From Rhodococcus sp. Leaf278 (GTDB lineage Bacteria > Actinomycetota > Actinomycetes > Mycobacteriales > Mycobacteriaceae): DNA of 64,000 nucleotides. Of this stretch, positions 47,531 through 57,091 are shown in pieces. The stretch covers positions 212,129-276,128 of the forward strand of contig NZ_LMRR01000042.1 of assembly GCF_001426085.1 (NCBI RefSeq), written 5' to 3'. The notes under the pieces were generated by a model. That model made no database searches. It saw only the letters and a list, made by a program, of their open reading frames with translations, and was not told the DNA's origin. The position numbers and the translations under genes are program-made. How positions within the stretch are numbered: the stretch's first letter is position 1; each line of letters opens with the position of its first letter.

Positions 47531-48183
47531 CGCTCCTGCCCCACCACACCGTGGGTGAATGCGAAGTGCACGGCCTGAGCCCGGTCACGTAGTTGTGCCT
47601 TGGCGAACAGATGATTGATATGTGTTTTGACCGTCGCCTCGCTGACGAACATCTGCTGAGCGATCTCCCGGTTCGAGAGGCCGGCGGCGATCGCGCGTAA
47701 GACCTCCACCTCGCGTGGCGTCAACCCGGCCGGGACCTCCTGTGTCCGAGGCGCTTCGACGGCGTCGAGCAACCGCGCTTGCACCTCGGGATTCAGCACG
47801 GCTTGCCCGGCGGCGGCCGCTCGCAATGCCGCCGCGATCTCGACCCGCCCGGCATCCTTGGTGAGATACCCGCGTGCGCCCGCGCCGAGAGCGTCGAGTA
47901 CCGAACGTTCGTCCGAGAAGGTCGTCAACACCACCACGGGCAGATCGGGGAAGAGCCCCTTCAGTATTCGCGTTGCCTCGATCCCGTCGGTCCCCGGCAT
48001 CCGCAGATCCATCAGGACAACGTCCACGCCCCCGCTGTCCATCGCCGCCGTCACCTCGGTCACGGCGGCAGCGCCGTCCGATGCGGTGGCGACGACGGTG
48101 ATGTCCTCGACCAGATCCAACATCACTGCCAGCGCCTCGCGTACCGACGCCTGGTCGTCCGCGATCACAATCCGAATGCTCAT
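47527..48183 (-). CDS. NarL/FixJ-type response regulator
   Basis: This is a 218-residue regulator with receiver (phosphoacceptor Asp59 in LMDLRMPGTDG, Lys in YLTKDAG) and LuxR-type HTH (LTPREVEVLRAIAAGLSNREIAQ, then SEATVKTHINH). The ATG overlaps its kinase's stop (ATGA). Converges with eis by an overlap of four bases. Confidence 0.93.
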   Translation of the reverse strand: MSIRIVIADDQASVREALAVMLDLVEDITVVATASDGAAAVTEVTAAMDSGGVDVVLMDLRMPGTDGIEATRILKGLFPDLPVVVLTTFSDERSVLDALGAGARGYLTKDAGRVEIAAALRAAAAGQAVLNPEVQARLLDAVEAPRTQEVPAGLTPREVEVLRAIAAGLSNREIAQQMFVSEATVKTHINHLFAKAQLRDRAQAVHFAFTHGVVGQER

Positions 48184-49322
48184 GCTCTCGCTTCCGTGTC
48201 GGACTCGATAGGTTGTCGCAGAGGCACTTCGGCGCGCACGACCCAGCCTCGCCCGTCCGGACCTGCAGTGACCGACCCGCCCACGAGGGCCGCGCGTTCG
48301 CGCATGCCGACCAGGCCCATTCCGGTGCTCTCGACCGTTTCTGGCAGCGACGGGGCCGGACCGTTGGTCACGGAGAGTTCGACCGATCCGGCATCGAACC
48401 GAAGTAGTACCTCGACGGCAGCGCCGGGGGCGTGGTTGCGAGTGTTGGTCATCGCCTCCTGCGCGCACCGGACCAGGAACTGGGCCTGCGAGGTATCGAG
48501 ATCTCGCGGTGTGCCGTCGACACGGAAGCTCGCGTCATCACCCACGAGTGCGGCCAACGTCGGCACGAGGGGCAGCGCATCCTGACGCAAAGTCTGGACG
48601 GCACGGCGGGTTTCGGTGAGCCCTTCCCGAGCGAGACTCTGCGCCTTGCCCACTGCCGCTCTGGCCTCCTCGACGCGGCCCGCGTCGAGTAACGCGTCGG
48701 CAACTTCGAGTTGCATGTTGACGCCGGACAGCGAGTGAGCGAGAACGTCGTGAATATCGCGAGCGATGCGGGCCCGCTCGGCCAGAGCATGCTCGCGAAG
48801 TTCGGCATCGGTGGCGCGGCGCGCAGCGAGCAGTGCGTCCAGCCGACTGCGCCGCGAGTACCCGATCAGTACCGGCCAACCCGCGAACAATCCTGCAGCC
48901 CAGGGCCATCCGTCGACACCACTGTGCTCTGCAACCCACAGAGCGGCTGCGCACGCCACGCTGAGCGAGATCGCGAACGGGAACGAGATCGACGGCTTGA
49001 ACCGCCACCCTGCATGTCCCGCAAACAGAAACGGAAACAGAGTAGCCGCAGCCGTGCCGTCCACGGCCAGGATTGCCGCAGAGGCGATCAGCGCGACACC
49101 CGCGCCGGCCAGAGAGATCCCAGGGCCGATCAACCGTCGTGGAAGCGACGAGGCCAGTAGCACCACACTGTTGACGACGAGCAGCGCGAGTACGAGCGGA
49201 TTGCTCAGGTCCGAGGTGGCGAAGGCCCCGACGATCACGACGATCGCGACATACGGCCGGCTCGACAGCCGGAGGCGGTCGAGCGTGGGCAACCGTACGT
49301 CGGAGTGGGGTGCCGATGTCAC
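48180..49322 (-). CDS. NarL-partner sensor histidine kinase (HisKA_3)
   Basis: This is a 380-residue kinase. Five or six helices lie in residues 25-155, followed by HisKA_3 with His191 in RIARDIHDVLAHSL and a compact ATPase domain (CAQEAMTNTRNHAPG, GMGLVGMRERAALVGG). GTG 49322 overlaps the stop of the upstream membrane gene. Short extracytoplasmic loops suggest membrane or intramembrane sensing. Confidence 0.9.
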   Translation of the reverse strand: MTSAPHSDVRLPTLDRLRLSSRPYVAIVVIVGAFATSDLSNPLVLALLVVNSVVLLASSLPRRLIGPGISLAGAGVALIASAAILAVDGTAAATLFPFLFAGHAGWRFKPSISFPFAISLSVACAAALWVAEHSGVDGWPWAAGLFAGWPVLIGYSRRSRLDALLAARRATDAELREHALAERARIARDIHDVLAHSLSGVNMQLEVADALLDAGRVEEARAAVGKAQSLAREGLTETRRAVQTLRQDALPLVPTLAALVGDDASFRVDGTPRDLDTSQAQFLVRCAQEAMTNTRNHAPGAAVEVLLRFDAGSVELSVTNGPAPSLPETVESTGMGLVGMRERAALVGGSVTAGPDGRGWVVRAEVPLRQPIESDTEARA

Positions 49323-49873
49323 CGAATCTTCGACCCTCCGCCGCGAACCCGATTGTGCATGTCGGTCAGCGTAGGCGACGTGGTGTGGTTTCCGACCTTG
49401 TCGGCGCGCCACACGATGGTTGCGTCCAAGTGCATGGCTCGGTAGAGGACGGCGACCGACTCGGCGAGGAATCCGATGCCCACGGCCAGCATCGTGGCCT
49501 GGCCGGCGGCAGAGGCGGCAGTCGGGTCTATGACGACCTCCAAGGGAATGAGCAGAATCCGAACGGCGATGGCGGCGATCCACAGACCGATCGACGCGAC
49601 GGAGTACCGCATCCACACCATCCCGTCTCGCTCGGTGATTCTGACGGTGTAACCGCGGATCGCACCGAGGACGATTCCGACGACGCAGCCGAGGAAGAGG
49701 AACCCGATCGCCATGGGCGACAGGACCGTCGAGTCGAGTGTCGTCAGCCCGACGAGGGCGAGGATCGCTGGAATTATCAGCAGGCGCCGGGCTTCCATGA
49801 GCTGGCCGGTCATGCGCCGCACCAGCAGGTATCCGACCAGAAGGACTACGAGAGCAATCGTTGCGATGTTCAT
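49319..49873 (-). CDS. Four- to five-helix membrane protein (DUF1453/CcdC-like)
   Basis: This is a 184-residue membrane protein starting MNIATIALVVLLVGYLLVRR. It has helices near 3-18, 33-50, 55-72, 92-112 and 122-142 and a polar tail. It resembles DUF1453/CcdC-like proteins. It is first gene of the kinase-regulator run (GTGA overlap) and may modulate the sensor. Confidence 0.7.
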   Translation of the reverse strand: MNIATIALVVLLVGYLLVRRMTGQLMEARRLLIIPAILALVGLTTLDSTVLSPMAIGFLFLGCVVGIVLGAIRGYTVRITERDGMVWMRYSVASIGLWIAAIAVRILLIPLEVVIDPTAASAAGQATMLAVGIGFLAESVAVLYRAMHLDATIVWRADKVGNHTTSPTLTDMHNRVRGGGSKIR

Positions 49874-49954
49874 GGCAGTAACGCTACGAAGATCGCGAGG
49901 GTGGCGAATCGACCCACGGGTGGAGAACGGGTGGAGAAACCCGAGCGAAAAGGA

Positions 49955-49992
49955 CCATGACTTTTGTCATGGCTGGACCGTGACGGTGTCAC
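49955..49992. promoter_or_regulatory. Double palindrome between divergent two-component loci
   Basis: CCATGAC-TTTT-GTCATGG (49955-49972) and GTGAC-GGT-GTCAC (49980-49992) are both perfect, with a TCATGA half-site at 49999. They sit in the 177-base gap between the DUF1453-like gene (minus) and the 75-residue membrane gene (plus), each heading an operon with a NarL-type regulator. One or both regulators probably bind here. Confidence 0.55.
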
Positions 49993-50050
49993 TTCAGGTC
50001 ATGATGCGCTGCACTGTTTTCGGCGGTTCGGGCGCAGCAGACTCGTAGTC

Positions 50051-50278
50051 ATGAAGCAACCAGACGAAGGAAACCTGTTCACCGATCTGATGGAGATCGG
50101 GCCGGCTCCGACGATGGCGCGTGAGATCGTCGTCATCGTCATCAGCTTGGCCATTGTCGCCGTGTTGTTCGCGATCGTCGGCACGTCCCTTCCGGCGTTC
50201 GTCGCACTCGGCGTCATCGTCGCCTTCATGGGCGTCCGGTTCGTCATCGGACTGCGGCACTGGGAGAAGCAATCATGA
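50051..50278 (+). CDS. Small two-helix membrane protein, first gene of an exporter operon
   Basis: This is a 75-residue protein with hydrophobic segments near residues 24-44 and 47-66 and short charged ends. It is coupled to the ABC ATPase by ATGA overlap. It is likely an accessory of the exporter or sensor; family not recognised. Confidence 0.7.
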   Translation: MKQPDEGNLFTDLMEIGPAPTMAREIVVIVISLAIVAVLFAIVGTSLPAFVALGVIVAFMGVRFVIGLRHWEKQS

Positions 50279-51225
50279 GCATCATCGACGTCGACGGAAT
50301 GACGCGCCGCTACGGCTCGGGCAAGAACGCGTACGAGGCCGTCCAAGCCCTCGATCTGCATATCGCCGAGGGCGAGCTGTTCGGATTGTTGGGCACCAAC
50401 GGTGCCGGCAAGACCTCCACTCTCGAAGTGATCCAGGGTCTTTCGCGCCCCAGCAAGGGAACCGTCCGGATCATGGGAATGGATCCGGTGGCCGATCGCC
50501 GTAAGGTGCGCCCGGCTCTGGGCATCATGTTGCAGAAAGGCGGCCTGCCACAGGATCTGACAACCGCCGAGAGCCTGCGGATGTGGGCAGGTACCTGCAG
50601 TGATCCGCTGCCGGTGGCGGACGTGCTCGAACGCGTCGACCTGGCCGATCGCGCCGATACCCGGGTGAAGTTTCTCTCCGGCGGCGAGCAGCGCAGGCTG
50701 GACCTCGCCTGCGCGATCATCAGCCGTCCGCGCATCCTGTTCCTGGACGAGCCGACCACCGGGCTCGATCCCGAAAGTCGTCGCAACACATGGCGATTGA
50801 TTCAGGAGCTGAAGAACTCCGGCGTGACGATCATGTTGACGACTCACTACCTGGACGAGGCCGAGTCCCTGTGCGATCGACTCGCGATCATGCACCGCGG
50901 CAGAGTCGTTCGCAGCGGCACCGTGGACGAGGTGGTCGCCGACCACCCGGCGAAGATCGAGTTGAAGGCCCCCGGCACGGCATTGCCGTCGCTGCCCGGT
51001 ACGTCGATCGACGTCTCGGGTGACACCGTCTCGATCCAGACATCCTCGGTACAGGACACGCTCACCGACCTGCTCGTGTGGGCCCGCACCAATGGCGTCA
51101 CTCTGCACGGTCTGGATGCCCGCGCGGCATCACTGGAGACCGTGTTCCTCTCCATCGCAGACGAATTCGACAACTCCACCGTGAACGACCCAGCTATCGA
51201 AAAGACCGAGGTGATGAGCGCATGA
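50275..51225 (+). CDS. ABC-2 exporter ATP-binding subunit (DrrA-like)
   Basis: This is a 316-residue ATPase with Walker A GTNGAGKTST, signature LSGGEQRRLDLA, Walker B LFLDEPTTGLDPE and H-loop TTHYLDEAE. The C-terminal domain is of DrrA type. Its stop overlaps the permease ATG. With the following kinase-regulator pair it forms a transporter/two-component operon often linked to lipid or drug stress. Confidence 0.93.
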   Translation: MSIIDVDGMTRRYGSGKNAYEAVQALDLHIAEGELFGLLGTNGAGKTSTLEVIQGLSRPSKGTVRIMGMDPVADRRKVRPALGIMLQKGGLPQDLTTAESLRMWAGTCSDPLPVADVLERVDLADRADTRVKFLSGGEQRRLDLACAIISRPRILFLDEPTTGLDPESRRNTWRLIQELKNSGVTIMLTTHYLDEAESLCDRLAIMHRGRVVRSGTVDEVVADHPAKIELKAPGTALPSLPGTSIDVSGDTVSIQTSSVQDTLTDLLVWARTNGVTLHGLDARAASLETVFLSIADEFDNSTVNDPAIEKTEVMSA

Positions 51226-51995
51226 GCACGATGACCGCCCTGTCGCGAGCAGAATTCACACTGCTCGGACGCAACCGAGTACTTCTGTTCAACGCGATCG
51301 TCATGCCGTTGATCTTCCCTATCGCGCTGCTGATCCTTGGCAGCCGGAGTGACGGCGGACTGAAAGACGCAGGCGTCGCGAGTGCGTTGGAGATCTTCGC
51401 ATTGTTCCTGGTGGTGCTCGTGGTCTACTACAACATGCTCTCGGTCTACGCCACCCGTCGAGACGAGTTGGTGCTCAAGCGACTTCGCACCGGCGAGAGC
51501 TCGGACGTCCAGATTCTGCTCGGCCCGGCAATACCCTCGCTGATCCTCACCGTCGCCCTCGGTGTGATCGTCGGAGCTGTGGTGATCGCCTTCGGTGGGC
51601 CAGTTCCCGTCAACGTGCTGCTCGTCGCCGTGGCCCTCCTCGGCGGTGCCGGGCTGTTCGCCGCACTGGCACTGATCACCTCGACCTTCACCCGCAACGC
51701 CGAAGCGGCACAGATCACCAGCCTGCCGGTCATTCTGATCGCGTTGGCCGGCTCGTCCGCGCTGCGCGGCGTCGTCCCGGATTCACTGAGGAACGTCATC
51801 GACCTGACCCCCATGGCCGCGGTCTCGGACCTGCTGAATCTGGGCTGGTTCGGTAACACCACTCCCGGCGACGCGTCGTTCGGTTTCGCCGGCACCTTCG
51901 GCGAGGCCGCCATGCCTCTGGCGGTGATGCTGGCCTGGATCGTCGGAAGCCTGCTGATCGCCCGGACGCACTTCCGCTGGGAACCGCGGTCCTAG
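51222..51995 (+). CDS. ABC-2 exporter permease (DrrB-like)
   Basis: This is a 257-residue six-helix permease. A cytoplasmic coupling segment YATRRDELVLKRLRTGESS follows helix 2. The ATG at 51222 overlaps the ATPase stop. Partner of the preceding ATPase; cargo unknown. Confidence 0.9.
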   Translation: MSTMTALSRAEFTLLGRNRVLLFNAIVMPLIFPIALLILGSRSDGGLKDAGVASALEIFALFLVVLVVYYNMLSVYATRRDELVLKRLRTGESSDVQILLGPAIPSLILTVALGVIVGAVVIAFGGPVPVNVLLVAVALLGGAGLFAALALITSTFTRNAEAAQITSLPVILIALAGSSALRGVVPDSLRNVIDLTPMAAVSDLLNLGWFGNTTPGDASFGFAGTFGEAAMPLAVMLAWIVGSLLIARTHFRWEPRS

Positions 51996-52033
51996 ACCGC
52001 CCCCTTCCCCGTCCATCTGCAAGGCTGGAGATC

Positions 52034-53164
52034 ATGAAGCTGTACGAGTACCTCAATCCACTGCACGGCTGGAACGACAGCAGTGCAGTGGACAAGGTAC
52101 GCGTCTACACCCGCCAGTCGTTTCTGCTGATCTCCGTCGCTGTTGCCGTGGCAGGGATGCTGACGTCATTGCAGTTCGACGACTATCTCTCGATGGCAGC
52201 GATCGCGGCCTGCTCCGCCGCCGCCTTCGTGGTCGTGCAGCGCACCCCCGCACTCGGCGGCGAGTCGACGGCCGACCCACGAATCCCGTTGGCGATCCTG
52301 GCCGTCGCCGCTGTGGTCCTGGTCGCCGGCGGGACCACGAGCAACACCCTGTGGGCCGGCGTATTGGTCACCACCGCAGTTGCGACCCGGATTCCATTGC
52401 GATGGTCTCTGGTGGCGGCCGTCGCCGCCGCTGCGCTCGCGGCGGCTCTGGGAACCCCGGCAGTGGAAACTCTGATACTCGGCGTCTTCATAGCCTTCAT
52501 GGCGTTCACCGTGCAACTGTCGGCGTGGTTGCTGCGCATCGTCACCGAACTCGACGCCACCCGCGACGCCGCGGCTGCGCTGTCGGTAGCGGAGGAGCGA
52601 CTGAGGTTCTCACGAGACCTGCACGACGTCGTCGGACGAGCGCTCTCGGCCATAGCCGTCAAGAGCGAACTCGCCGCGACGCTGGCTCGTCGAGGTGACG
52701 ACCGAGCGGCGGGCCAGATGGACGAGGTTCGCATTCTGGCCCAGGAATCCATGGCCGACGCCAGAAAGCTGGTTCGGGGTTACCGATCGGTCGATGTGGC
52801 GTCGGAACTCGACGGAGCTCGATCGCTGCTGTCCGCCGCAGGTATCTCCACCGAACTGATCGGCGAGACGTCGGTCCTGTCCGAGCGCGCGGCCGAGGCG
52901 GCCGCCTGGGTGGTTCGTGAGGGAGTGACGAACATTCTGCGACATTCCGAGGCCACGTATTGCCGGATCGAGCTGACCGACAACAGTATTCGACTGATCA
53001 ACGATCATCCGCAACCATCGACCGGCCGCGACGACGGCACCGGCCTGAGCGGCCTGCGCGAAAGGTTGGTCTCGGTCGGAGGCACCCTGGACGCGCAGAA
53101 GACCACCGAAGCGTTCACCCTCACGGCGGCGCTGCCGACCCAGAACCCGAGGACCACATCATGA
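52034..53164 (+). CDS. DesK-like sensor histidine kinase
   Basis: This is a 376-residue kinase with five or six helices packed in residues 30-168 and almost no loops, as in the thermosensor DesK. HisKA_3 has His197 in RFSRDLHDVVGRAL, and the ATPase domain has GVTNILRHSEA and GTGLSGLRERLVSVGG. Stop overlaps the regulator ATG. Confidence 0.9.
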   Translation: MKLYEYLNPLHGWNDSSAVDKVRVYTRQSFLLISVAVAVAGMLTSLQFDDYLSMAAIAACSAAAFVVVQRTPALGGESTADPRIPLAILAVAAVVLVAGGTTSNTLWAGVLVTTAVATRIPLRWSLVAAVAAAALAAALGTPAVETLILGVFIAFMAFTVQLSAWLLRIVTELDATRDAAAALSVAEERLRFSRDLHDVVGRALSAIAVKSELAATLARRGDDRAAGQMDEVRILAQESMADARKLVRGYRSVDVASELDGARSLLSAAGISTELIGETSVLSERAAEAAAWVVREGVTNILRHSEATYCRIELTDNSIRLINDHPQPSTGRDDGTGLSGLRERLVSVGGTLDAQKTTEAFTLTAALPTQNPRTTS

Positions 53165-53766
53165 TTCGAGTTCTACTGGCCGACGACGAGAATCTGATCA
53201 GAACGGCACTGGCGACCATGCTCGATCTGGAGGACGACATCGAGATCGTCGGTCAGGCCGACTCCGGTGAGCAGGCGCTGACCGTGGCCGCCGAACTGGC
53301 ACCCGATGTGGCAGTGCTGGATTTGCAGATGGGCGGCATCGACGGCATCGAGACGGCCCAGAAGATTGCCGAAACCCTGCCCGCCTGCGCGTCGATCATC
53401 GTCACCAGCCACGGTCGACCGGGTTACCTGAAGAAGGCACTGGAGGCGGGAGTGCGGGGGTTCCTGCCGAAGACCACCTCGGCCGCCACCCTCGCCGAGG
53501 TGGTGCGCACCGTGCACGGCGGCGGGCGCTACGTCGATCCGACACTCGCCGCGGAAGCCATCGGGGCCGGCGACTCACCGCTCACACCGCGTGAGGCCGA
53601 CGTGCTCGAATTCGCCGCCGATGGCGCATCCATAGCGGAGATCGCACAGCGCGCACATCTGTCTCCGGGGACCACCCGCAATTACCTGTCCGCCGCCGCT
53701 GCGAAGCTCGGCGCGGCGAACCGGCACGAGGCCTGCGCACTGGCTCGACGCCACGGGTGGATCTGA
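53161..53766 (+). CDS. DesR-like NarL-type response regulator
   Basis: This is a 201-residue regulator. The receiver has Asp54 in VLDLQMGGIDG and Lys in FLPKTTS. The LuxR-type HTH has LTPREADVLEFAADGASIAEIAQ. ATGA overlap with the kinase. DesKR pairs sense membrane fluidity in Bacillus, whereas actinobacterial relatives often control the ABC exporter in their own operon, as the layout suggests here. Confidence 0.92.
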   Translation: MIRVLLADDENLIRTALATMLDLEDDIEIVGQADSGEQALTVAAELAPDVAVLDLQMGGIDGIETAQKIAETLPACASIIVTSHGRPGYLKKALEAGVRGFLPKTTSAATLAEVVRTVHGGGRYVDPTLAAEAIGAGDSPLTPREADVLEFAADGASIAEIAQRAHLSPGTTRNYLSAAAAKLGAANRHEACALARRHGWI

Positions 53767-53770
53767 CGCG

Positions 53771-55078
53771 TCATACTTTGGCGGTTGCGGAGACCGTGTC
53801 GAGGGTGGGCAGCCGGTGACCTTCGGCGGGCGGCACCACGGTGATCCGCAAGTTGTTGTGCCGCAGCAGGTACACCGCAGCGAAGAGACCCGTGGCCAGT
53901 GAGATGACGCCGCCGAACAACAACGGTGCGCGTGGGTCGAGGACGTCGGCGAGCCAGCCGAGCACCGGGCTGCCCAGCGGAGTTCCGCCCAGGAAGCACA
54001 GCATGTAGATGCCCATCACGCGTCCGCGCATGTCGGATGGAACCGACATCTGCAGAATGTTCATCGCCGACGTCGTGAACGTCAACGTCAACGCGCCGGT
54101 GGGCACCAACAGCACCGCCACGAGAACGTAATTGGGCATCAACCCCACGAGCAGCTCGAAGAGCCCGAACATGATGACGGCACCGATGAAGAGCCGTAGT
54201 CGTGGGGCCGCGGCGCGCCGGGCCGCCAGGGTCGCTCCCGCCAATGTGCCCACCGCGAGGGTCGTCGACAGCAATCCGTATGCGTCGGCTCCACTGCCGA
54301 ACGTGTTGCGCGCCAGCACCGACAGACTCAGGGGAAAGTTGAGACCGAACGTCGAGACCATGAATACCGTCGCCAGCAATACGCGCAGGTCTCCCCGCCC
54401 CCAGACGTACCGAAAGCCCTCTCGCACCTGCCCTTTGGCGCGCGGTGCCGGTTCGACACGGAAGAGTTGACCGACGTTCATGGCCAGGAGGGCGCCGAAC
54501 ACCGCGGCGAACGACACCGCGTTGATCAGGAACACCCAGCCGGTACCGACGAGGGTGATGAGCACACCGGACACCGCAGGCCCGACGATCCGCGCCATGT
54601 TGAACGTCATCGAGTTCAACGCGATCGCGTTGGAGAGGGTTTCCTTGCCGACCATCTCGATGGTGAAGGATTGCCGCACGGGTGCGTCGATGGCGGACGA
54701 GCAGCCGAGGATGAAGGCAATGACATAGACGTGCCACAACTCCACCATGTTGCCGACGTCGAGCACGCCGAGCACCAGACCGCAGACTGCCGCGAACACC
54801 TGGGTGATCATGAGGAGCTTGCGCTTGTCGTATCGGTCTGCCAGTACTCCGCCCCACACCGAGAGAAACAGCGTCGGCCCGAATTGCAGAGCCATGACGA
54901 TGCCGACGGCGAAGCCGTTGCCGCCGGACAGCGTCAGTACGAGCCAATCCTGGGCAACCCGCTGCATCCACGTTCCGACCAGCGAGACGATCTGCCCCGA
55001 CGCCCACAATCGGTAGTTGCGAGTCTTCAGAGCAGCGAACATCGACGAACCGGACGTAGGGGAAGCAGGGGCCACCAT
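53771..55078 (-). CDS. MFS transporter (EntS/MFS_3 type) under MarR control
   Basis: This is a 435-residue twelve-helix MFS protein. It has WASGQIVSLVGTWMQRVAQDWL, the LWGGVLADRYDKR-like motif A (VWGGVLADRYDKR) and SSAIDAPVRQSFTIEMVG. Probably a drug or siderophore exporter. It starts 21 bases after the MarR gene, so they form a repressor-exporter operon. Confidence 0.88.
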   Translation of the reverse strand: MVAPASPTSGSSMFAALKTRNYRLWASGQIVSLVGTWMQRVAQDWLVLTLSGGNGFAVGIVMALQFGPTLFLSVWGGVLADRYDKRKLLMITQVFAAVCGLVLGVLDVGNMVELWHVYVIAFILGCSSAIDAPVRQSFTIEMVGKETLSNAIALNSMTFNMARIVGPAVSGVLITLVGTGWVFLINAVSFAAVFGALLAMNVGQLFRVEPAPRAKGQVREGFRYVWGRGDLRVLLATVFMVSTFGLNFPLSLSVLARNTFGSGADAYGLLSTTLAVGTLAGATLAARRAAAPRLRLFIGAVIMFGLFELLVGLMPNYVLVAVLLVPTGALTLTFTTSAMNILQMSVPSDMRGRVMGIYMLCFLGGTPLGSPVLGWLADVLDPRAPLLFGGVISLATGLFAAVYLLRHNNLRITVVPPAEGHRLPTLDTVSATAKV

Positions 55079-55099
55079 TCAGATAATAAACCTAGGTAA

Positions 55100-55546
55100 C
55101 TACTCGGAGTCGCTCACCAGTGCACCGATGATGTTCACCGCGTCCCGCAGAATGTCGAGCTGCTCGGGCGTAAGGCCCGCGAGCTGGGCGGTCATCCATG
55201 CCTCGCGTGCGCTCGCCTCGTCGGCGATCAGCTCCTGACCGGCCGGTGAAAGCGACACGATCACCTGGCGTCCATCGGTGGGGTGCGGCGTGCGCACCAC
55301 GAGGCCGAGTTCGGCCAACGACGCGATCACCCGCGTCATCGACGGTGGCTGCACCCTCTCCCGCGCCGCCAGCGCACCGGGCGTCATGTCGCCCTCCCGA
55401 CTCAGCGTGGCCAGAGCGGACAGCTGAGTCAGCGATACTTGCGAGTCCACTCGCCTACCTCGAAGGTGGCGAGTCAGCCTCACCACCGCAAGCGACAGAT
55501 CGCTTGCCAATTCCCGATTGTCATTAACTATGTTTCCCGACGTCAC
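55100..55546 (-). CDS. MarR family regulator
   Basis: This is a 148-residue winged-helix regulator. The recognition region has MTPGALAARERVQPPSMTRVIASLAELGLV and the wing has RTPHPTDGRQVIVSLS. GTG 55546 is preferred over the longer frame, whose upstream text is non-conserved. It is followed by the MFS exporter and matches the MarR gene beside the DUF2530 gene in mycobacteria (Rv0880, recollection). Confidence 0.9.
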   Translation of the reverse strand: MTSGNIVNDNRELASDLSLAVVRLTRHLRGRRVDSQVSLTQLSALATLSREGDMTPGALAARERVQPPSMTRVIASLAELGLVVRTPHPTDGRQVIVSLSPAGQELIADEASAREAWMTAQLAGLTPEQLDILRDAVNIIGALVSDSE

Positions 55547-55580
55547 AGCGCAGAGAATACGCCCTGGCACGCACCGCGCA

Positions 55581-57032
55581 TCATGTAACCGCTTCGGTGA
55601 TGGGTCCCACCGCGAAATATGCAACAAACAGCAGTGCAACAATCCACAACAGGGGATGTACCGACTTCGCCCGGCCGGATCCGACCGCAAGAACCACCCA
55701 GGTGATGAAACCGACGCCGATCCCGTTGGCGATCGAGTACGTGAAGGGCATCACCACGATGGTCAGGAAGGCGGGCAGCGCGTAATCGAAGCGTCGGAAA
55801 TCGATGTCGAGTACTTGTCCGATCATCAGCGCACCCACCACGACCAGAGCCGGAGCGGCCGCTTCGATCGGAACGACGGCCGTGAGCGGAGTGAAGAACA
55901 TGGCCAACAAGAACAACAATCCGGTGACCACGTTGGCCAGCCCGGTGCGAGCACCCTCGGCGATTCCCGACGCGGATTCCACGAACACGGTGTTCGACGA
56001 CGCCGACGCACCGCCACCGACGATCGCTCCGGCCCCCTCGACCACGAGAGCCTTACCGATGTTCGGCAGCGTTCCGTCCTTGTCCAGCTTCGCTTCTTTG
56101 CCCAAGCCGGTCATCGTGCCCATTGCGTCGAAGAAGTTGGCGAGTACGAGTGTGAACACCAGCAGGCTTGCCGCCAGCACTCCGATCCGAGTGAACGCTC
56201 CGAAGAGATCGACGTTGCCGACCAACGACAGATCGGGAGATTGCACCAACTGACTCGGCAACTGCGGCACCGACAGATTCCACCCCTTGGGGTCGACGCC
56301 GTTGGAGGGCCCCACATCGGTGACGGCCTCGACGATCGCCGCGAAGATCGTCGTGACCACGATCCCGATCAGCAGTCCGCCGCGAACCTTGCGTACTACG
56401 AGTACGCCCATCAGCAGCAGCCCGAACACGAAGATGACGGTCGGCCATGACGCAATCGACCCATCGATGCCGAGCCCGACGGGAACCGTCGTACCTGCGG
56501 CGTCGGGGATACGGCGCACGAACCCGGAGTCGACCAGCCCGATGAAGGCGATGAACGCTCCGATGCCGGCGGCGATCGCTGCTTTCAGCTCCGCCGGGAT
56601 CGCATTGAAGACCGCTGTGCGGAATCCGGTGACGGCCAGCAGCACGATGATGATGCCGTCGATGACCACCAGCCCCATCGCCTCGGGCCAGGTCACCTGC
56701 GGTGCGATGGTCACGGCGAGCAATGTGTTGATGCCGAGGCCCGCCGCGATACCGAAGGGGTAGTTGGCGATGATGCCGAAGGCGATGCTCATGAACCCGG
56801 CCACCAGCGCGGTCACGGCAGCCACCTGGGCCACCGGCAGGATGTTGCCGAGCACGTCGGTCTTGGCCGCTGCGTCGTCGGCGGAGAAGCTGCCCAGAAT
56901 CAGCGGATTGAGGACGACGATGTACGCCATGGCCACGAAAGTGACCACGCCTCCCCGCACCTCGGACCCCACCGTCGAGCCCCGCTCGGTGATCTTGAAG
57001 TAGTTGTCGAGTAGCCGCGACGACAATTGCAT
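55581..57032 (-). CDS. NCS2 guanine/hypoxanthine permease (AzgA-like)
   Basis: This is a 483-residue purine permease of the AzgA branch, with fourteen expected helices. It has EVRGGVVTFVAMAYIVVLNP at the start, FGIIANYPFGIAAGLGINTLLA, FDAMGTMTGLGKEA and SASSNTVFVESASGIAEGARTGL. ATG 57032 matches the family start. Divergent from DUF2530. Confidence 0.92.
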   Translation of the reverse strand: MQLSSRLLDNYFKITERGSTVGSEVRGGVVTFVAMAYIVVLNPLILGSFSADDAAAKTDVLGNILPVAQVAAVTALVAGFMSIAFGIIANYPFGIAAGLGINTLLAVTIAPQVTWPEAMGLVVIDGIIIVLLAVTGFRTAVFNAIPAELKAAIAAGIGAFIAFIGLVDSGFVRRIPDAAGTTVPVGLGIDGSIASWPTVIFVFGLLLMGVLVVRKVRGGLLIGIVVTTIFAAIVEAVTDVGPSNGVDPKGWNLSVPQLPSQLVQSPDLSLVGNVDLFGAFTRIGVLAASLLVFTLVLANFFDAMGTMTGLGKEAKLDKDGTLPNIGKALVVEGAGAIVGGGASASSNTVFVESASGIAEGARTGLANVVTGLLFLLAMFFTPLTAVVPIEAAAPALVVVGALMIGQVLDIDFRRFDYALPAFLTIVVMPFTYSIANGIGVGFITWVVLAVGSGRAKSVHPLLWIVALLFVAYFAVGPITEAVT

Positions 57033-57091
57033 GAGCGAACGATAAAGCACATCGCGAGACTTGGGGAAATATGGTGGCGTAGCGTGATTTT

